Shown here in pieces: positions 31,188 through 39,125 of a stretch of 47,759 bases of DNA; position 1 is the first letter of the stretch, and the number at the start of each line of letters is the position of its first letter. The DNA is from a virus. Under the pieces are notes generated by a model. That model was not told the origin of the DNA, did not search any database, and saw only the letters and a list, made by a program, of their open reading frames with translations. Both the position numbers and the translations under genes were made by a program. The stretch is taken from IMG/VR virus record IMGVR_UViG_3300045453_000100, positions 1-47,759 of that record; one strand, written 5' to 3'.

Positions 31188-33068
31188 TCACGATGTCTCC
31201 TCGTCCTGGCTGGGCAGGAAGACCGGCGGGATCTGCAGGTAGCGCGACTGCATGCCGGCGAATCGCAGGCGAGACTGCTCGCCGTCGCTCGGCACGGCAC
31301 GCCACTCCACGCCGCCGACGGCGCGGCGAAGCTGCTTCAGGATCGTGGCGCGCTTCTTCCCCTGGTAGCGCGGGTATCGGGCGAGCAGCTCGTCGAGCCC
31401 CGGATGCTTGTTGGCGATGAGCAGCCAGGCCTCGTTCCAGCCTTCGTCCTTGCGCCGCTCAAGGCGCATGCCGTAGCGAGGCAGCTTCTCCCGCGCGACC
31501 GTGCCGTTCGGCTCGCGGCCGTCGGCGATCATCTGACCGATCGTCGGCCGGCTGCCTCCTTCCCAGGCATTGGGGGCCAGGCCGAAGATGATGTTGAGCA
31601 GCTCGTTCGGCTCGTCCTCGCCATCCTCGGCTTCCTGCAGCGACACGATGTAGGGCCGGAACCGGGTCAGTTCCTCGTGGTCCTCCGGATCGAGCGGATC
31701 GTCGCTCGTCATCGTCCGCCAGCCGGCGATCAGATGGCCTAGCTGGTCGGCGTCGCGCGGGATGCCGCCCATTCTCAGGATCGCCTCGCGCGCGACCCGC
31801 AGGTTCTGGCGGAAAAGCTGGGCGGTTGCGAGCGCCCGCGCCCGCAGCTTCGGCGACATCTCGGCCGCCGCCTTGAACATCGCCGTGATCGTCTCGGGGG
31901 GCACGGGGGGATGGTCCCTGCGGTCGCGGAACGATCGCAGCTCGAGCAGCGTGATGCGCGAGCGGTCCTGCGGCAGCCACTCCTCGGTCATCGTCGCTGC
32001 CATCAGCATGGCGCCGTGCACGTCGATTCGACGGCCTTTGCCCGAGGCCGTGCCGCGTCCGCCGGTGGCGCCGTCATCCGACAGCAGGCGCACGAACTCG
32101 ATGATCTTCCGGATGCGGTCGGGCTCGCTGTCGTTCTCCGTCTCGTCGACCGGGAAGCAGAGCGCCGTGCCAATGAAGTTCTGCTCGAAGTGCGCGCGCG
32201 TGTAGTTTCGCTGGATGTCGTGACTGGCGCCGCCCAGCAGCGTGCGCGCGTAGCGCAGCAGCAGCGTCTTGCCCGAGGAATACGGCGCCTCGACGAAGAT
32301 GTGCGGCAGCCAGGCGATCCAGGAACCCAGCATGTTGCAATGGAGCGCGCCGTGGAACAGGTCCTGCGACTCTGGCGTCGCCCACGCCCATTCGTCGAGA
32401 TGGCCAGCCACCACCCTGCCGAGCTCGGCCGGGCCCGGTTGCCAGGCGAAGCCGCCGCGGTCGTTCGTGTCGTGCGCCGGCGCCTCGCGTCGCGGCCCGA
32501 TGACGAATACGGCATCGTCGATCTTCACGCCGGGATCGTAGACCCGACCGGCATGGAAGATGCGGTCGCCAGCATGCACCACCGGCAGGCCGTCGGCGTC
32601 TCGCCAGGTGCCGATCGAGTGCGCTGGTCGCGATTCGTCGTAGTAGCCGCCGACCTCGAGACACCAGCGCATGAGACGCGAGGCGCAGACCTGCTGCTGG
32701 AGTCCGCCGGTAAGCAGCTTCTTCTCGTGGTTGTACTTGCGGAAGTGGCGCAGCGGCCACCACATCGAGCCGCCGAACAGGTCGGGCAGCCCGCCGCGGC
32801 CGTGGAGCTGGCCGGACGTGAAGCGCCGGATCTCGCCGAAGGCCGTGACGAAGACGTACTGCCCGTCGACGCCGCCCAGCGGGCGCACGGGACAGGGATC
32901 GCGGCGCCAGCCGTGCGGCAGGCGCACGTACCAGTCGCCCTCGGCCACGCTGTACCAGGTCGGCAGCTCCCAGCCGTCGGGCGGTCCGGGCTCGCCGTCG
33001 TCGCGAGGCGCCGGGTCCTCCGAGTCGACGGCGAAGTCGTCGATGTCTTCTTCTTCTTTGTTGGCCAT
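31188..33068 (-). CDS. Replicative helicase/DNA-dependent ATPase-like protein
   Basis: 626 aa. Walker A APYSSGKTLL (261-270) and Walker B LCFPVDETEN (about 303-312) lie in a helicase-like core. The acidic N-terminus precedes a 200-residue region of unknown fold, and a C-terminal region includes a probable HTH near residues 580-600 (RATILKQLRRAVGGVEW). A separate primase is encoded upstream, so this is the likely unwinding partner. It lies at the end of the replication operon and its stop abuts the box array. Exact helicase family unresolved. Confidence 0.75.
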   Translation of the reverse strand: MANKEEEDIDDFAVDSEDPAPRDDGEPGPPDGWELPTWYSVAEGDWYVRLPHGWRRDPCPVRPLGGVDGQYVFVTAFGEIRRFTSGQLHGRGGLPDLFGGSMWWPLRHFRKYNHEKKLLTGGLQQQVCASRLMRWCLEVGGYYDESRPAHSIGTWRDADGLPVVHAGDRIFHAGRVYDPGVKIDDAVFVIGPRREAPAHDTNDRGGFAWQPGPAELGRVVAGHLDEWAWATPESQDLFHGALHCNMLGSWIAWLPHIFVEAPYSSGKTLLLRYARTLLGGASHDIQRNYTRAHFEQNFIGTALCFPVDETENDSEPDRIRKIIEFVRLLSDDGATGGRGTASGKGRRIDVHGAMLMAATMTEEWLPQDRSRITLLELRSFRDRRDHPPVPPETITAMFKAAAEMSPKLRARALATAQLFRQNLRVAREAILRMGGIPRDADQLGHLIAGWRTMTSDDPLDPEDHEELTRFRPYIVSLQEAEDGEDEPNELLNIIFGLAPNAWEGGSRPTIGQMIADGREPNGTVAREKLPRYGMRLERRKDEGWNEAWLLIANKHPGLDELLARYPRYQGKKRATILKQLRRAVGGVEWRAVPSDGEQSRLRFAGMQSRYLQIPPVFLPSQDEETS

Positions 33069-33083
33069 CGCTCCCCGCTACGC

Positions 33084-33094
33084 GAACGCCGTTC
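33084..33094. repeat. Dispersed palindrome copy 13 (GAACGCCGTTC)
   Basis: Perfect copy in the divergent gap between the helicase and secreted nuclease starts. Confidence 0.95.
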
Positions 33095-33182
33095 GCCACC
33101 ACTCACGCAACTTCACAACTCATCCCGCAACCGCCGCGGGATCGCCGCGCGGCGGTCGCAATCGGCACGGACCATGCAGCCC

Positions 33183-33689
33183 ATGAAACTGCTGATGCTC
33201 GCCGCCGCGCTGACGGCCCTCGCCTCGCCCGCCCTCGCACAGAAGTCGAAGGATTGCGGCGCGCTGCCCGCGGCCTACGCCGGCGTCGCCTTCGCCGGCG
33301 ACGGCGACACGATCGTCGGCGTGTCGCCCTACCCGGCGATCCGGCTCTGGGGCATGAACGCGCCCGAGCTGCGCGACGCGCAAAAGGGTGAAACAATCGC
33401 CGGCATGAGGGCCCGCGCCCTGGTCGCCGATCTCCTCGCCATCGCCGATCACAAGGTCGCCTGCCAGCCGATCGAATGGGACGGCTACTGCCGCATCGTG
33501 GCGAGCTGCACGACGGGCCAGGGCACCGACATCACCAAGGCGGTGCTCGATGCCGGCCTCGCCTACGGCTTCTATCTCGGCAAGCATCCCGACCGGATCG
33601 AGACGGCGATTGTGTACTCGAAAGCCGAGGCCTCCGCGCGTGCGCACCGCCGCGGCCTCTGGAAGGAGTGGCTGGGCGAAGACAGGTAG
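33183..33689 (+). CDS. Secreted thermonuclease-like (SNase-fold) protein
   Basis: 168 aa from ATG 33183; another ATG lies 9 bp upstream. A signal peptide (MKLLMLAAALTALASPALAQ) precedes a mature domain with the SNase features GDGDTI, RLWGMNAPEL and an Arg/Glu/Tyr-rich helix ending in RRGLWKEW. The canonical catalytic Arg and Glu are partly replaced by Leu/Pro-type residues (IRLWG, APEL). It is convergent with the 92-aa Cys-containing gene and divergent from the helicase gene, interrupting the early operon. Likely a cargo gene, periplasmic or exported. Confidence 0.85.
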   Translation: MKLLMLAAALTALASPALAQKSKDCGALPAAYAGVAFAGDGDTIVGVSPYPAIRLWGMNAPELRDAQKGETIAGMRARALVADLLAIADHKVACQPIEWDGYCRIVASCTTGQGTDITKAVLDAGLAYGFYLGKHPDRIETAIVYSKAEASARAHRRGLWKEWLGEDR

Positions 33690-33694
33690 CGCCA

Positions 33695-33973
33695 TCAAAG
33701 GATGCTCGCGACGTGCCGATCGCCGTGGCCTTTGGCGATCCGATCGAGCACTTCCTGTCTGGCCCTTTTCGCCTCCTCGGCGTCACCGAACGCGTCATCG
33801 AAGATGCCGTCGGGGATCAGCTCGTCCTGCATGGCCTTCAACTCGTTCCACGTCGGCGCGTGCTGCCAGCAGAAGGTCGGGCCGTCGTCGTAGCCGAAGA
33901 CCATGTCGCCTTCGCGCAGCGGGCAGCCGCAGCACTCGCAGTGGTCCATGACAGGCCTGCGGACCCGGGTCAT
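33695..33973 (-). CDS. Small Cys-containing protein (92 aa)
   Basis: 92 aa from ATG 33973, overlapping the previous stop as ATGA. Contains CECCGCPL and a later FCWQHAP, a possible zinc site of Cys and His ligands. The remaining helical, acidic C-terminus holds LIPDGIFDDAF and RARQEVLDRI. No family recognised. Part of the early operon, lying after a single-span membrane protein gene. Confidence 0.75.
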   Translation of the reverse strand: MTRVRRPVMDHCECCGCPLREGDMVFGYDDGPTFCWQHAPTWNELKAMQDELIPDGIFDDAFGDAEEAKRARQEVLDRIAKGHGDRHVASIL

Positions 33974-34260
33974 CGCAGCTTTCCCCATTGCAGCAGCAGC
34001 GGATCGTTCAGAACTCTGGCGATCCACACGACCGTCCAGATCGCATAGCCAAGAGCGACGAGGACGAGCGCGGCCAGCACAGCCACGCCCGCCAGGGTCC
34101 ACCATCGCTGACGGGAGGCCCATGCCTTCCAGGGCGGGGCCGCAAGCTGGCCTCTGCGGACCGCGATCAGGTTGCGGCGTTGCTCGCCGTCAGGGAGGGC
34201 GGGCAGAGCGAAGTCGATCGCTTTCTCGAGATCGCGCACTCGCGCGGCGCTATTGATCAT
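33970..34260 (-). CDS. Single-pass membrane protein (96 aa)
   Basis: 96 aa from ATG 34260, overlapping the ParB-like stop by 4 bases. An N-terminal basic helical part (RVRDLEKAIDFALPALPDG) is followed by one long hydrophobic segment (TLAGVAVLAALVLVALGYAIW) near residues 56-78. Unknown function. It may be a superinfection-exclusion or membrane-anchored replication accessory protein; this is inference only. Confidence 0.75.
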   Translation of the reverse strand: MINSAARVRDLEKAIDFALPALPDGEQRRNLIAVRRGQLAAPPWKAWASRQRWWTLAGVAVLAALVLVALGYAIWTVVWIARVLNDPLLLQWGKLR

Positions 34261-35102
34261 GGCTGGTTCCTCCTCTCGATCGCGCGGTCGTAGCGCTTGC
34301 GCAGCAGCCGCTGCAGCGCCGCTTCGATCGTGCCGCCCTCGCGGGCCCGGTGAACGCGCGCCCGGCCGATCTCGTCGTCCAGGTCGAGATCCGCGAGCAT
34401 CGACACGAAGGTCGGGCGATGCAGCGCCCGTCCCATCTCGGCCACGATCCTGACCACGGCGGCGATGTTGGAGGCCTTGAAGGCGTCCTCGGCCTCGCCC
34501 TGCGCTTCGGCGAGGATGGAGAGGCCGGCCGAGATCGCCGGGTCGCCGAGCGGCAGCAGCTTCTCGAACGTGGTGGTCGCGTAGGTGGCCTTGGGCGGCA
34601 GCCGTTGCGCCGAGCGCACGATCGTCACGCCGGCCTTTGCGCAGAGCGCCGCGATCCGCCTGGCCGTCGGATCGCCGCCGGCTTCCGCCGCCCAGAACCG
34701 GTGCAGCCGGGTGATGCCGATGCGGCGCGCGTTCAGCGCGACGAAAGCCTTTGCCTGCATGCGGACGTCCGGCGCCTCGACCACGTAGCAGGGCAGCTCG
34801 TCGACCAGCGGATGCTTCTTCGCCGCCTCGAGGCGGTGCTGGCCGTCGATGACCAGATAGCCCCCCCCGGTGGCCGCCGGCGCGACGCAGATCGGCTGGT
34901 AGAACAGCCAGTTGAATTCGCGCACGATCCGGTTGATGTGCGCGCGGTTCTTGTCTCCCAGCTCGCGCTGGTAGCGGCGGTCGACCGCGAGCTTGTCGAC
35001 GGCGATCCACTTCAACTTGGGCGGCGGCCCTATGTCGGTCGAGGCCTTCTCGGCCCGGCGCTTGGCCGTCGCGGCGGCGCCATGGAGGGCAGGCGTCGTC
35101 AT
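34257..35102 (-). CDS. ParB-like nuclease-domain protein
   Basis: 281 aa. The N-terminal half has the ParB/sulfiredoxin pattern VDRRYQREL, PICVAPAATGGGYLVIDGQHR (DGQHR near residues 85-89) and a following NARR helix; the rest is helical. It overlaps the primase stop by 4 bases and the membrane gene by 4 bases. DUF6551-like ParB proteins of this type are common in phage replication modules. Function unknown; possibly DNA binding or an NTP-dependent nuclease. Confidence 0.85.
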   Translation of the reverse strand: MTTPALHGAAATAKRRAEKASTDIGPPPKLKWIAVDKLAVDRRYQRELGDKNRAHINRIVREFNWLFYQPICVAPAATGGGYLVIDGQHRLEAAKKHPLVDELPCYVVEAPDVRMQAKAFVALNARRIGITRLHRFWAAEAGGDPTARRIAALCAKAGVTIVRSAQRLPPKATYATTTFEKLLPLGDPAISAGLSILAEAQGEAEDAFKASNIAAVVRIVAEMGRALHRPTFVSMLADLDLDDEIGRARVHRAREGGTIEAALQRLLRKRYDRAIERRNQP

Positions 35103-36193
35103 GCCGGCACCCCCGAACGCCGTTCGGCCGCGGCCCTGAGCTGCACCAGGTCGTTGAAGTCGCCCTTTTCGGCCGCGAGGTTCGGGATCTTCACCGCGAC
35201 GGTGCGCCCGATGTTCCAGTCGGCGCGCCGGGCCTCATGCGCGAAGATCTCGCCCCAGCGCGTGCCGTTCTTGCCGCCCTTGTCGGCGGCGTAGATGAAA
35301 TCCCGGCAGGCGAAGGGCGGCTCGACCGTCTTCATGCGGCCGGAGTTCACGAAGGCGATGCCCGAGCGCTTCCAGAGCTGCATCGCCGACAGCGACGATT
35401 CGATCCCCTCGCCGCCCACCATCTCGTCCGCGTCGGGCCCGAGGCGGATGAAGCCCGGCTCGTAGGAACCGACCACCAGCTTCGCCTTCTTCACCGGCGC
35501 CTTGGTCCAGGCGCCGCCTTCGCCACGCGCCAGGAAGGTCTGGTGGACCGTCAGCAGCGTGCCGTCGTGTGCGCGGATTGCCGCGATCATCGCCGGAAAC
35601 TCGCGGCGCTCCTGGTAGTGCCAGCAGCGCTCGAGATAGCGGAGGTCGGGCGGCCAGCCAGCGTTGAGCGTCGCGTCCCCGATGCCGTACTCCGCCGGCG
35701 GCACGATCGCGCGCTGCCGCAGATAGCGATCGACCGTGCCGCCGGCGACAAGGGCGGTCGACCGGCGCATGAGCTCATGGCTGCGGTTCAGCCGGTCGCG
35801 GTCGCCGACCTGTGCAACTGCGGGCTTGCGCGCCGCCGGCGAGGGCTTGAGGTGGTCGATACCGTTCTGGCTTTCCAGCAGCTCGACCGCGTCCTTGAAC
35901 TCGAGGCCCTGCTGGCGCATCACGAACGAGATCACGTCGCCCTTGGCCTGGCAGCCGTAGCAGACGAAGAAGCCGACCTTCACCTTCTGGCCGCCGTGCG
36001 GATAGACCGTGAACGACGGCGAGTTTTCGGCGTGGAAGGGACAGAGCCCGACCAGCGACCGGCCGCCCGACTTGCCCTTCAGTGCCACCACCCGGCCGAT
36101 CACATCGTCGATCGCCACGCGCTCGACGACGTTGCGCTTGCGCTTCTCCCAGGTCTCGTCGTCCCAGGACCGTGACATCGCGTCGGTCCTCAT
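35099..36193 (-). CDS. DNA primase, CHC2 zinc finger and TOPRIM-like
   Basis: 364 aa; start ATG at 36193 overlaps the preceding stop as ATGA. Zinc ligands C51, H54, C78, C81 (CPFH and CYGC) form the CHC2 finger. The TOPRIM-like part carries EGIESSLSAMQ and a FIYAADKGGKNG with acidic residues. It lacks a helicase domain, consistent with the separate helicase gene. It primes phage replication. The C-terminal ERRS tail arises from a palindrome copy. Confidence 0.93.
   Translation of the reverse strand: MRTDAMSRSWDDETWEKRKRNVVERVAIDDVIGRVVALKGKSGGRSLVGLCPFHAENSPSFTVYPHGGQKVKVGFFVCYGCQAKGDVISFVMRQQGLEFKDAVELLESQNGIDHLKPSPAARKPAVAQVGDRDRLNRSHELMRRSTALVAGGTVDRYLRQRAIVPPAEYGIGDATLNAGWPPDLRYLERCWHYQERREFPAMIAAIRAHDGTLLTVHQTFLARGEGGAWTKAPVKKAKLVVGSYEPGFIRLGPDADEMVGGEGIESSLSAMQLWKRSGIAFVNSGRMKTVEPPFACRDFIYAADKGGKNGTRWGEIFAHEARRADWNIGRTVAVKIPNLAAEKGDFNDLVQLRAAAERRSGVPA
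35115..35125. repeat. Dispersed palindrome copy 14 (GAACGCCGTTC)
   Basis: Perfect copy at the extreme 3' end of the primase gene, read as ERRS. Confidence 0.95.
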
Positions 36194-36669
36194 GGCGCCG
36201 GCTCCTCGACGAGCCGGATCACCCGCCGCGTCATCTTCGCTTTCGGCTCGCGCTCGCAGGCGATCCGGCCCTCGGCGCGCAGCATCTCGATGTCGTTGTC
36301 AATCGTGGTGCGCGACACGCCGAAGAACGCCGCTAGGTTGAGCGTGGTCGGCATCGCCCAGCCGGCCCGGGCGTAGTCGACGATGATCTGGAAGAGTGCG
36401 ATGCGCCGTTCCTCGGTCGACAGCTCGAGACCGAGCGTCGGCAGGTCCTTGGCCCGGGGCAGAGACAGCACTTCGCCCAGCCCGCGACCGTCGAGATCCC
36501 AGACCTGGTTGAGCGTGCGGTAGTGCGCCGGGCTGCCGGCGATGCGATGCAGCAGCGACGGCGAGGCCTGCCGCCGCACGTACCGCCGCAGCGTCGTGAC
36601 GATGATCGGCTCGTAGCGGCGCGCCTCCGGGAGGCGCGCGACCAGGATGCCCGTCTCCTCGCCGGTCAT
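36190..36669 (-). CDS. Winged-helix DNA-binding protein (159 aa)
   Basis: 159 aa from ATG 36669, overlapping neighbours by 4 bases at both ends. The C-terminal 65 residues form a winged HTH (LNLAAFFGVSRTTIDNDIEMLRAEGRIA) with a basic wing (KAKMTRRVIRLV). The N-terminal part is helical (RRYEPIIVTTLRRYVRRQ). Likely a regulator or replication accessory protein of the early operon. Family not recognised. Confidence 0.8.
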   Translation of the reverse strand: MTGEETGILVARLPEARRYEPIIVTTLRRYVRRQASPSLLHRIAGSPAHYRTLNQVWDLDGRGLGEVLSLPRAKDLPTLGLELSTEERRIALFQIIVDYARAGWAMPTTLNLAAFFGVSRTTIDNDIEMLRAEGRIACEREPKAKMTRRVIRLVEEPAP

Positions 36670-37043
36670 AGCGGCGTCCCTGACGAGGAACCCGGGCGGG
36701 TGCCGGTCATCAGCAGCCAGACGATGTTGGGCTGGTCGATGGGATGGACGGTGAAGAACAGGCCGGCGGCCTTGGCGACGGCGGCTGGATGCTCCTCGGC
36801 GACCGCTCGATAGAGGCCCATGATCGAGCCGAAGCGGTGCGTGATCGTCGCCGAATGGACGCCGGCACGCGCGGCGATCTCGACGCCGGTGGGCCGGAAG
36901 TTGCCGAGCTCGACGTAGTCCAGCGCCGCCTTCACGATCGCGGCGCGCACCTCGTCGGCGGCAGCGCGCCGCGCCGGCGAACGATAGCGCCGCCGTTCGA
37001 TGCAATCCGTTTGCGCCGAAGTTTCCCGTGAAACGGCAGGCAT
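36666..37043 (-). CDS. TetR-type HTH-containing regulator (125 aa)
   Basis: 125 aa. Residues 30-75 match a TetR N-terminal HTH (VEIAARAGVHSATITHRFGSIMGLYRAVAEEH). The C-terminal ligand domain is much shorter than in TetR proteins (usually about 200 aa total), so it may bind DNA without a full effector domain. A parS-like sequence and a spaced GAACG/CGTTC pair lie within its first 25 codons. Part of the early operon. Confidence 0.78.
   Translation of the reverse strand: MPAVSRETSAQTDCIERRRYRSPARRAAADEVRAAIVKAALDYVELGNFRPTGVEIAARAGVHSATITHRFGSIMGLYRAVAEEHPAAVAKAAGLFFTVHPIDQPNIVWLLMTGTRPGSSSGTPL
37021..37034. promoter_or_regulatory. parS-like site, one mismatch
   Basis: The minus strand reads GTTTCACGGGAAAC. 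The inner 14 bp of the universal bacterial parS are GTTTCACGTGAAAC, so there is one mismatch. It sits in the first codons of the TetR-like gene. The phage encodes a ParB-family protein with an HTH, but chromosomal ParB may equally be the binder. Confidence 0.5.
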
Positions 37044-37046
37044 GCT

Positions 37047-37637
37047 TCACGCCCCCAGGAACAACGCCGCGAAGACGGCTAGGAAGGCCCGCTTCGCTTC
37101 CGGCGCTTCCATCTGGACCATGCGGGCGCCGATGCCGGTCTCTCCCGGCCGCTTATTGCGGCTGTGGACGCTGTTCGGGCCGAAGAGCTGGTCGCGCTCA
37201 TCGCCGAGGATGGCGGTGTCGACCCGCACGACCTCGGCAGGCAGATCGCCGACGAGGCCGTACTTCGACCAGATCATCGTCTCGAGCTGGCGCTCGTAAG
37301 GGCCAATGCCGTGGATGTAGGGCTTCAACGGTCTGACGATGTCACCCAGGTAGGCTTCGGCCGCGTCATGCAGCAGGGCCCAGCGCGCCAGCACAGGTTC
37401 ACGCCTGTTCGCGAAATGGGTCGCCAGATGGACGGAATGCTCGGCGACGGAATAGTGGCCGGTCGGCGCACCACCCCAGCGGCAGATGCGCGCCAGATGG
37501 TGCGCGATGTCGTCGATGTCGATTTCATCGGCGCGCGGGTCAAGCAGCCAGAAGCGCCGGCCGCTCGCGGTGAGCTGCCAATCGCCGTGCCGTTCACACC
37601 GGGCGGTGACCTTTGTGTCGCCCTGCTGGTCAATCAC
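37047..37637 (-). CDS. HD-domain phosphohydrolase (YfbR-like)
   Basis: 196 aa starting at GTG 37637, which overlaps the previous stop as GTGA. HD-type residues are visible: HHLARICRWGG, YSVAEHSVHLA, WALLHDAAEAYLGDI (HD pair) and DTAILGDERD. It resembles 5'-deoxynucleotidases or nucleotide hydrolases of phages, probably altering nucleotide pools. It lies next to a MazG-like gene, a common nucleotide-metabolism pairing. Confidence 0.88.
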   Translation of the reverse strand: MIDQQGDTKVTARCERHGDWQLTASGRRFWLLDPRADEIDIDDIAHHLARICRWGGAPTGHYSVAEHSVHLATHFANRREPVLARWALLHDAAEAYLGDIVRPLKPYIHGIGPYERQLETMIWSKYGLVGDLPAEVVRVDTAILGDERDQLFGPNSVHSRNKRPGETGIGARMVQMEAPEAKRAFLAVFAALFLGA

Positions 37638-38029
37638 CGGCGCACCATGACGGTCGGGCCGGCCGCGGTCGGCTCGATGAAGACACCAGCGTCGACGCGG
37701 CGGCTGACTTCGTTGAACTTGTCGAGCGTGACCTGACCGAGGTCGATGCCGATCCTGAAGGCCAGGATATCGAGATAGGTCGCCACGTCGGCGCATTCCT
37801 TGCCGAGATCGGCACGCGCTTCGTCGAGCGTAAGGTCGCCACGCTCGACCTTCTTCACAAGGTTCGCCAGCTCTCCCAACTCGCCGAGAACAGCATTGCA
37901 CCAGGTCGACAGGGCCCAGTCTGAACCATCTGCCTGAGAGTGCGCAGGCTGGCCCTTCTTGTTCCTGAAGTGCGGCAGTCGCGCGACGTTGGCCTCGCGC
38001 AGCACGGCAAACGTCATGGTCTTGTTCAT
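37634..38029 (-). CDS. MazG-like nucleotide pyrophosphohydrolase
   Basis: 131 aa from ATG 38029, overlapping the upstream stop as ATGA. The MazG core is visible: LGELGELANLVKKVERG, then LGKECADVATYLDILA, which carries the ExxE and ExxD metal-binding ligands. The C-terminus has an EVSRRV segment. It would hydrolyse dNTPs or alarmones; substrate unknown. Confidence 0.9.
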   Translation of the reverse strand: MNKTMTFAVLREANVARLPHFRNKKGQPAHSQADGSDWALSTWCNAVLGELGELANLVKKVERGDLTLDEARADLGKECADVATYLDILAFRIGIDLGQVTLDKFNEVSRRVDAGVFIEPTAAGPTVMVRR

Positions 38030-38502
38030 CGTCCCTCCTCCCCGCGCGCGATGGCGGCGACTGTCGACAGAAGCTGGGCGTAGGCCTGGACGGCCTCGGT
38101 CAGATCGGGCAGCGCGGCGCGCGCCTCGTCGGGCGACAGCTTCCCGTCGAGCAGTGCCTGGACGAGCTGCGCCGCCGATTCGCCGGACTGGCGCACGGCA
38201 TCGGCGGTGAGCTGGCCCACCTCGGAATTGGTCTTTGGCATGGGCACGAAGGCGCCGCCGGCGAGGCTCGCCAGGAACTCGACGGCCGCCGTCGCCTCGC
38301 GCGAGGTGAGCGCAGCCACCCGGGCGAACGAGATCTCGTCCTCGCGCGTCGGGTCGGCATAGGCGTAGGTCGCCGCCTGGCCGGTGCCGAGACGGACCAT
38401 GACGCGCTCGACGCCACCCACCTGCGCGTAGAGATCGGCGACGCAACCCTTCACGGTGCCGGGCGGGCGCGGCTTCATCGGCTTGAAGGCGGGACGGGTC
38501 AT
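38026..38502 (-). CDS. Hypothetical early protein (158 aa)
   Basis: 158 aa, ATG overlapping the upstream stop as ATGA. Contains a basic Pro-rich N-terminus (KPMKPRPPGTVKG), then a helical body (REATAAVEFLASLAGG, SAAQLVQALLDGKL, EAVQAYAQLLSTVAAIARG). No family recognised. The tight overlaps support expression in the early operon. Confidence 0.75.
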   Translation of the reverse strand: MTRPAFKPMKPRPPGTVKGCVADLYAQVGGVERVMVRLGTGQAATYAYADPTREDEISFARVAALTSREATAAVEFLASLAGGAFVPMPKTNSEVGQLTADAVRQSGESAAQLVQALLDGKLSPDEARAALPDLTEAVQAYAQLLSTVAAIARGEEGR

Positions 38503-38726
38503 GTGCGCCGGCCCCAGAAAGGCGGCCTGGCGCTATGGTGGCCGCCTCGGAGCGGTACGCCCAGATCTTCGACGATGACTCGCTCCGACTTCGCCGGCGC
38601 CTTTGGGGCCGAGAACGACACCGACGAGGGCTGCACCACTCGCGGGCCCGGTCGCTCGCCGTCGAGCGTCACATCGAGCAGCAAGCTCCTGCTGCGGCCG
38701 CCCGACATCCAGATCGTCGCCCTCAT
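38499..38726 (-). CDS. Small hypothetical early protein (75 aa)
   Basis: 75 aa from ATG 38726, overlapping the Cro-like stop as ATGA and the next start by 4 bases. It is basic and Ser/Pro/Arg-rich (SGGRSRSLLLDVTL, HHSARPPFWGRR). No recognised domain. Expressed early if the operon is read as predicted. Confidence 0.65.
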   Translation of the reverse strand: MRATIWMSGGRSRSLLLDVTLDGERPGPRVVQPSSVSFSAPKAPAKSERVIVEDLGVPLRGGHHSARPPFWGRRT

Positions 38727-39016
38727 GGCCCCTCTCCCGGGGCCGCCGACACCGCTGCGCTGGACTCGCGAACGCCGTTCGGCACCGACGGCGCGGGCAG
38801 CGGGTCGCCGGGCTTCCAGTCGGCGGGAATCAGCGCTTCGAGCGCCCGGACCGTGTTGCCCGAAGGTGCCCAGTCCGGTCGCGCCATGCTGCGGGTCGTC
38901 ACGTCCGACAGCCGCGCCTCGCGGGCAAGCCGTGCCGGCTTCCAGCCTCGCGCCTCGGCGAAGGCGCGGATGCGGTCCAGCACGGTGTTGAAGGTCGCGG
39001 GCGAGGGAAGATGCAT
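38723..39016 (-). CDS. Cro-like HTH repressor (97 aa)
   Basis: 97 aa from ATG 39016; a GTG at 39043 would add nine residues. The HTH is near residues 15-45 (FAEARGWKPARLAREARLSDVTTRSMARPDW). The C-terminal 30 residues are Pro/Ser/Ala-rich and include PNGVR from a palindrome. It is the first gene of the early operon, transcribed from the strong minus promoter in the operator region, so it is the natural Cro counterpart of the CI-like repressor. Confidence 0.82.
   Translation of the reverse strand: MHLPSPATFNTVLDRIRAFAEARGWKPARLAREARLSDVTTRSMARPDWAPSGNTVRALEALIPADWKPGDPLPAPSVPNGVRESSAAVSAAPGEGP
38770..38780. repeat. Dispersed palindrome copy 15 (GAACGCCGTTC)
   Basis: Perfect copy in the C-terminal linker of the Cro-like protein, read as PNGVR. 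Confidence 0.95.
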
Positions 39017-39030
39017 GAACCAACCGGGAG

Positions 39031-39125
39031 CGTTTATTTCCACGACCCTATATCCAGTGGCGCGTTTAAGTCAACGCTTCGTTATTTTTCACGTCACTGC
39101 GACTATTCGGACGTGAAAAACAACG
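39031..39125. promoter_or_regulatory. Operator cluster between cro-like and repressor genes
   Basis: Four 14-bp dyads: 39031-39044 (CGTTTATTTCCACG), 39063-39076 (CGTTTAAGTCAACG), 39080-39093 (CGTTATTTTTCACG) and 39112-39125 (minus strand CGTTGTTTTTCACG). Sites two and one overlap the -35 and start region of the minus promoter, and site four overlaps the repressor's GTG. This is a classic CI/Cro switch layout. Confidence 0.8.
39047..39074 (-). promoter_or_regulatory. Early minus-strand promoter (Cro operon)
   Basis: TTGACT (39069-39074) and TATAGG (39047-39052) separated by 16 bp on the minus strand. It is embedded in operators one and two and directs the early operon. Confidence 0.75.

Noticed and set aside
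36666-37043. Full TetR-family effector-responsive regulator
   Set aside because: Only the N-terminal HTH fits; the protein is too short for the usual ligand domain, so only an HTH call is made.
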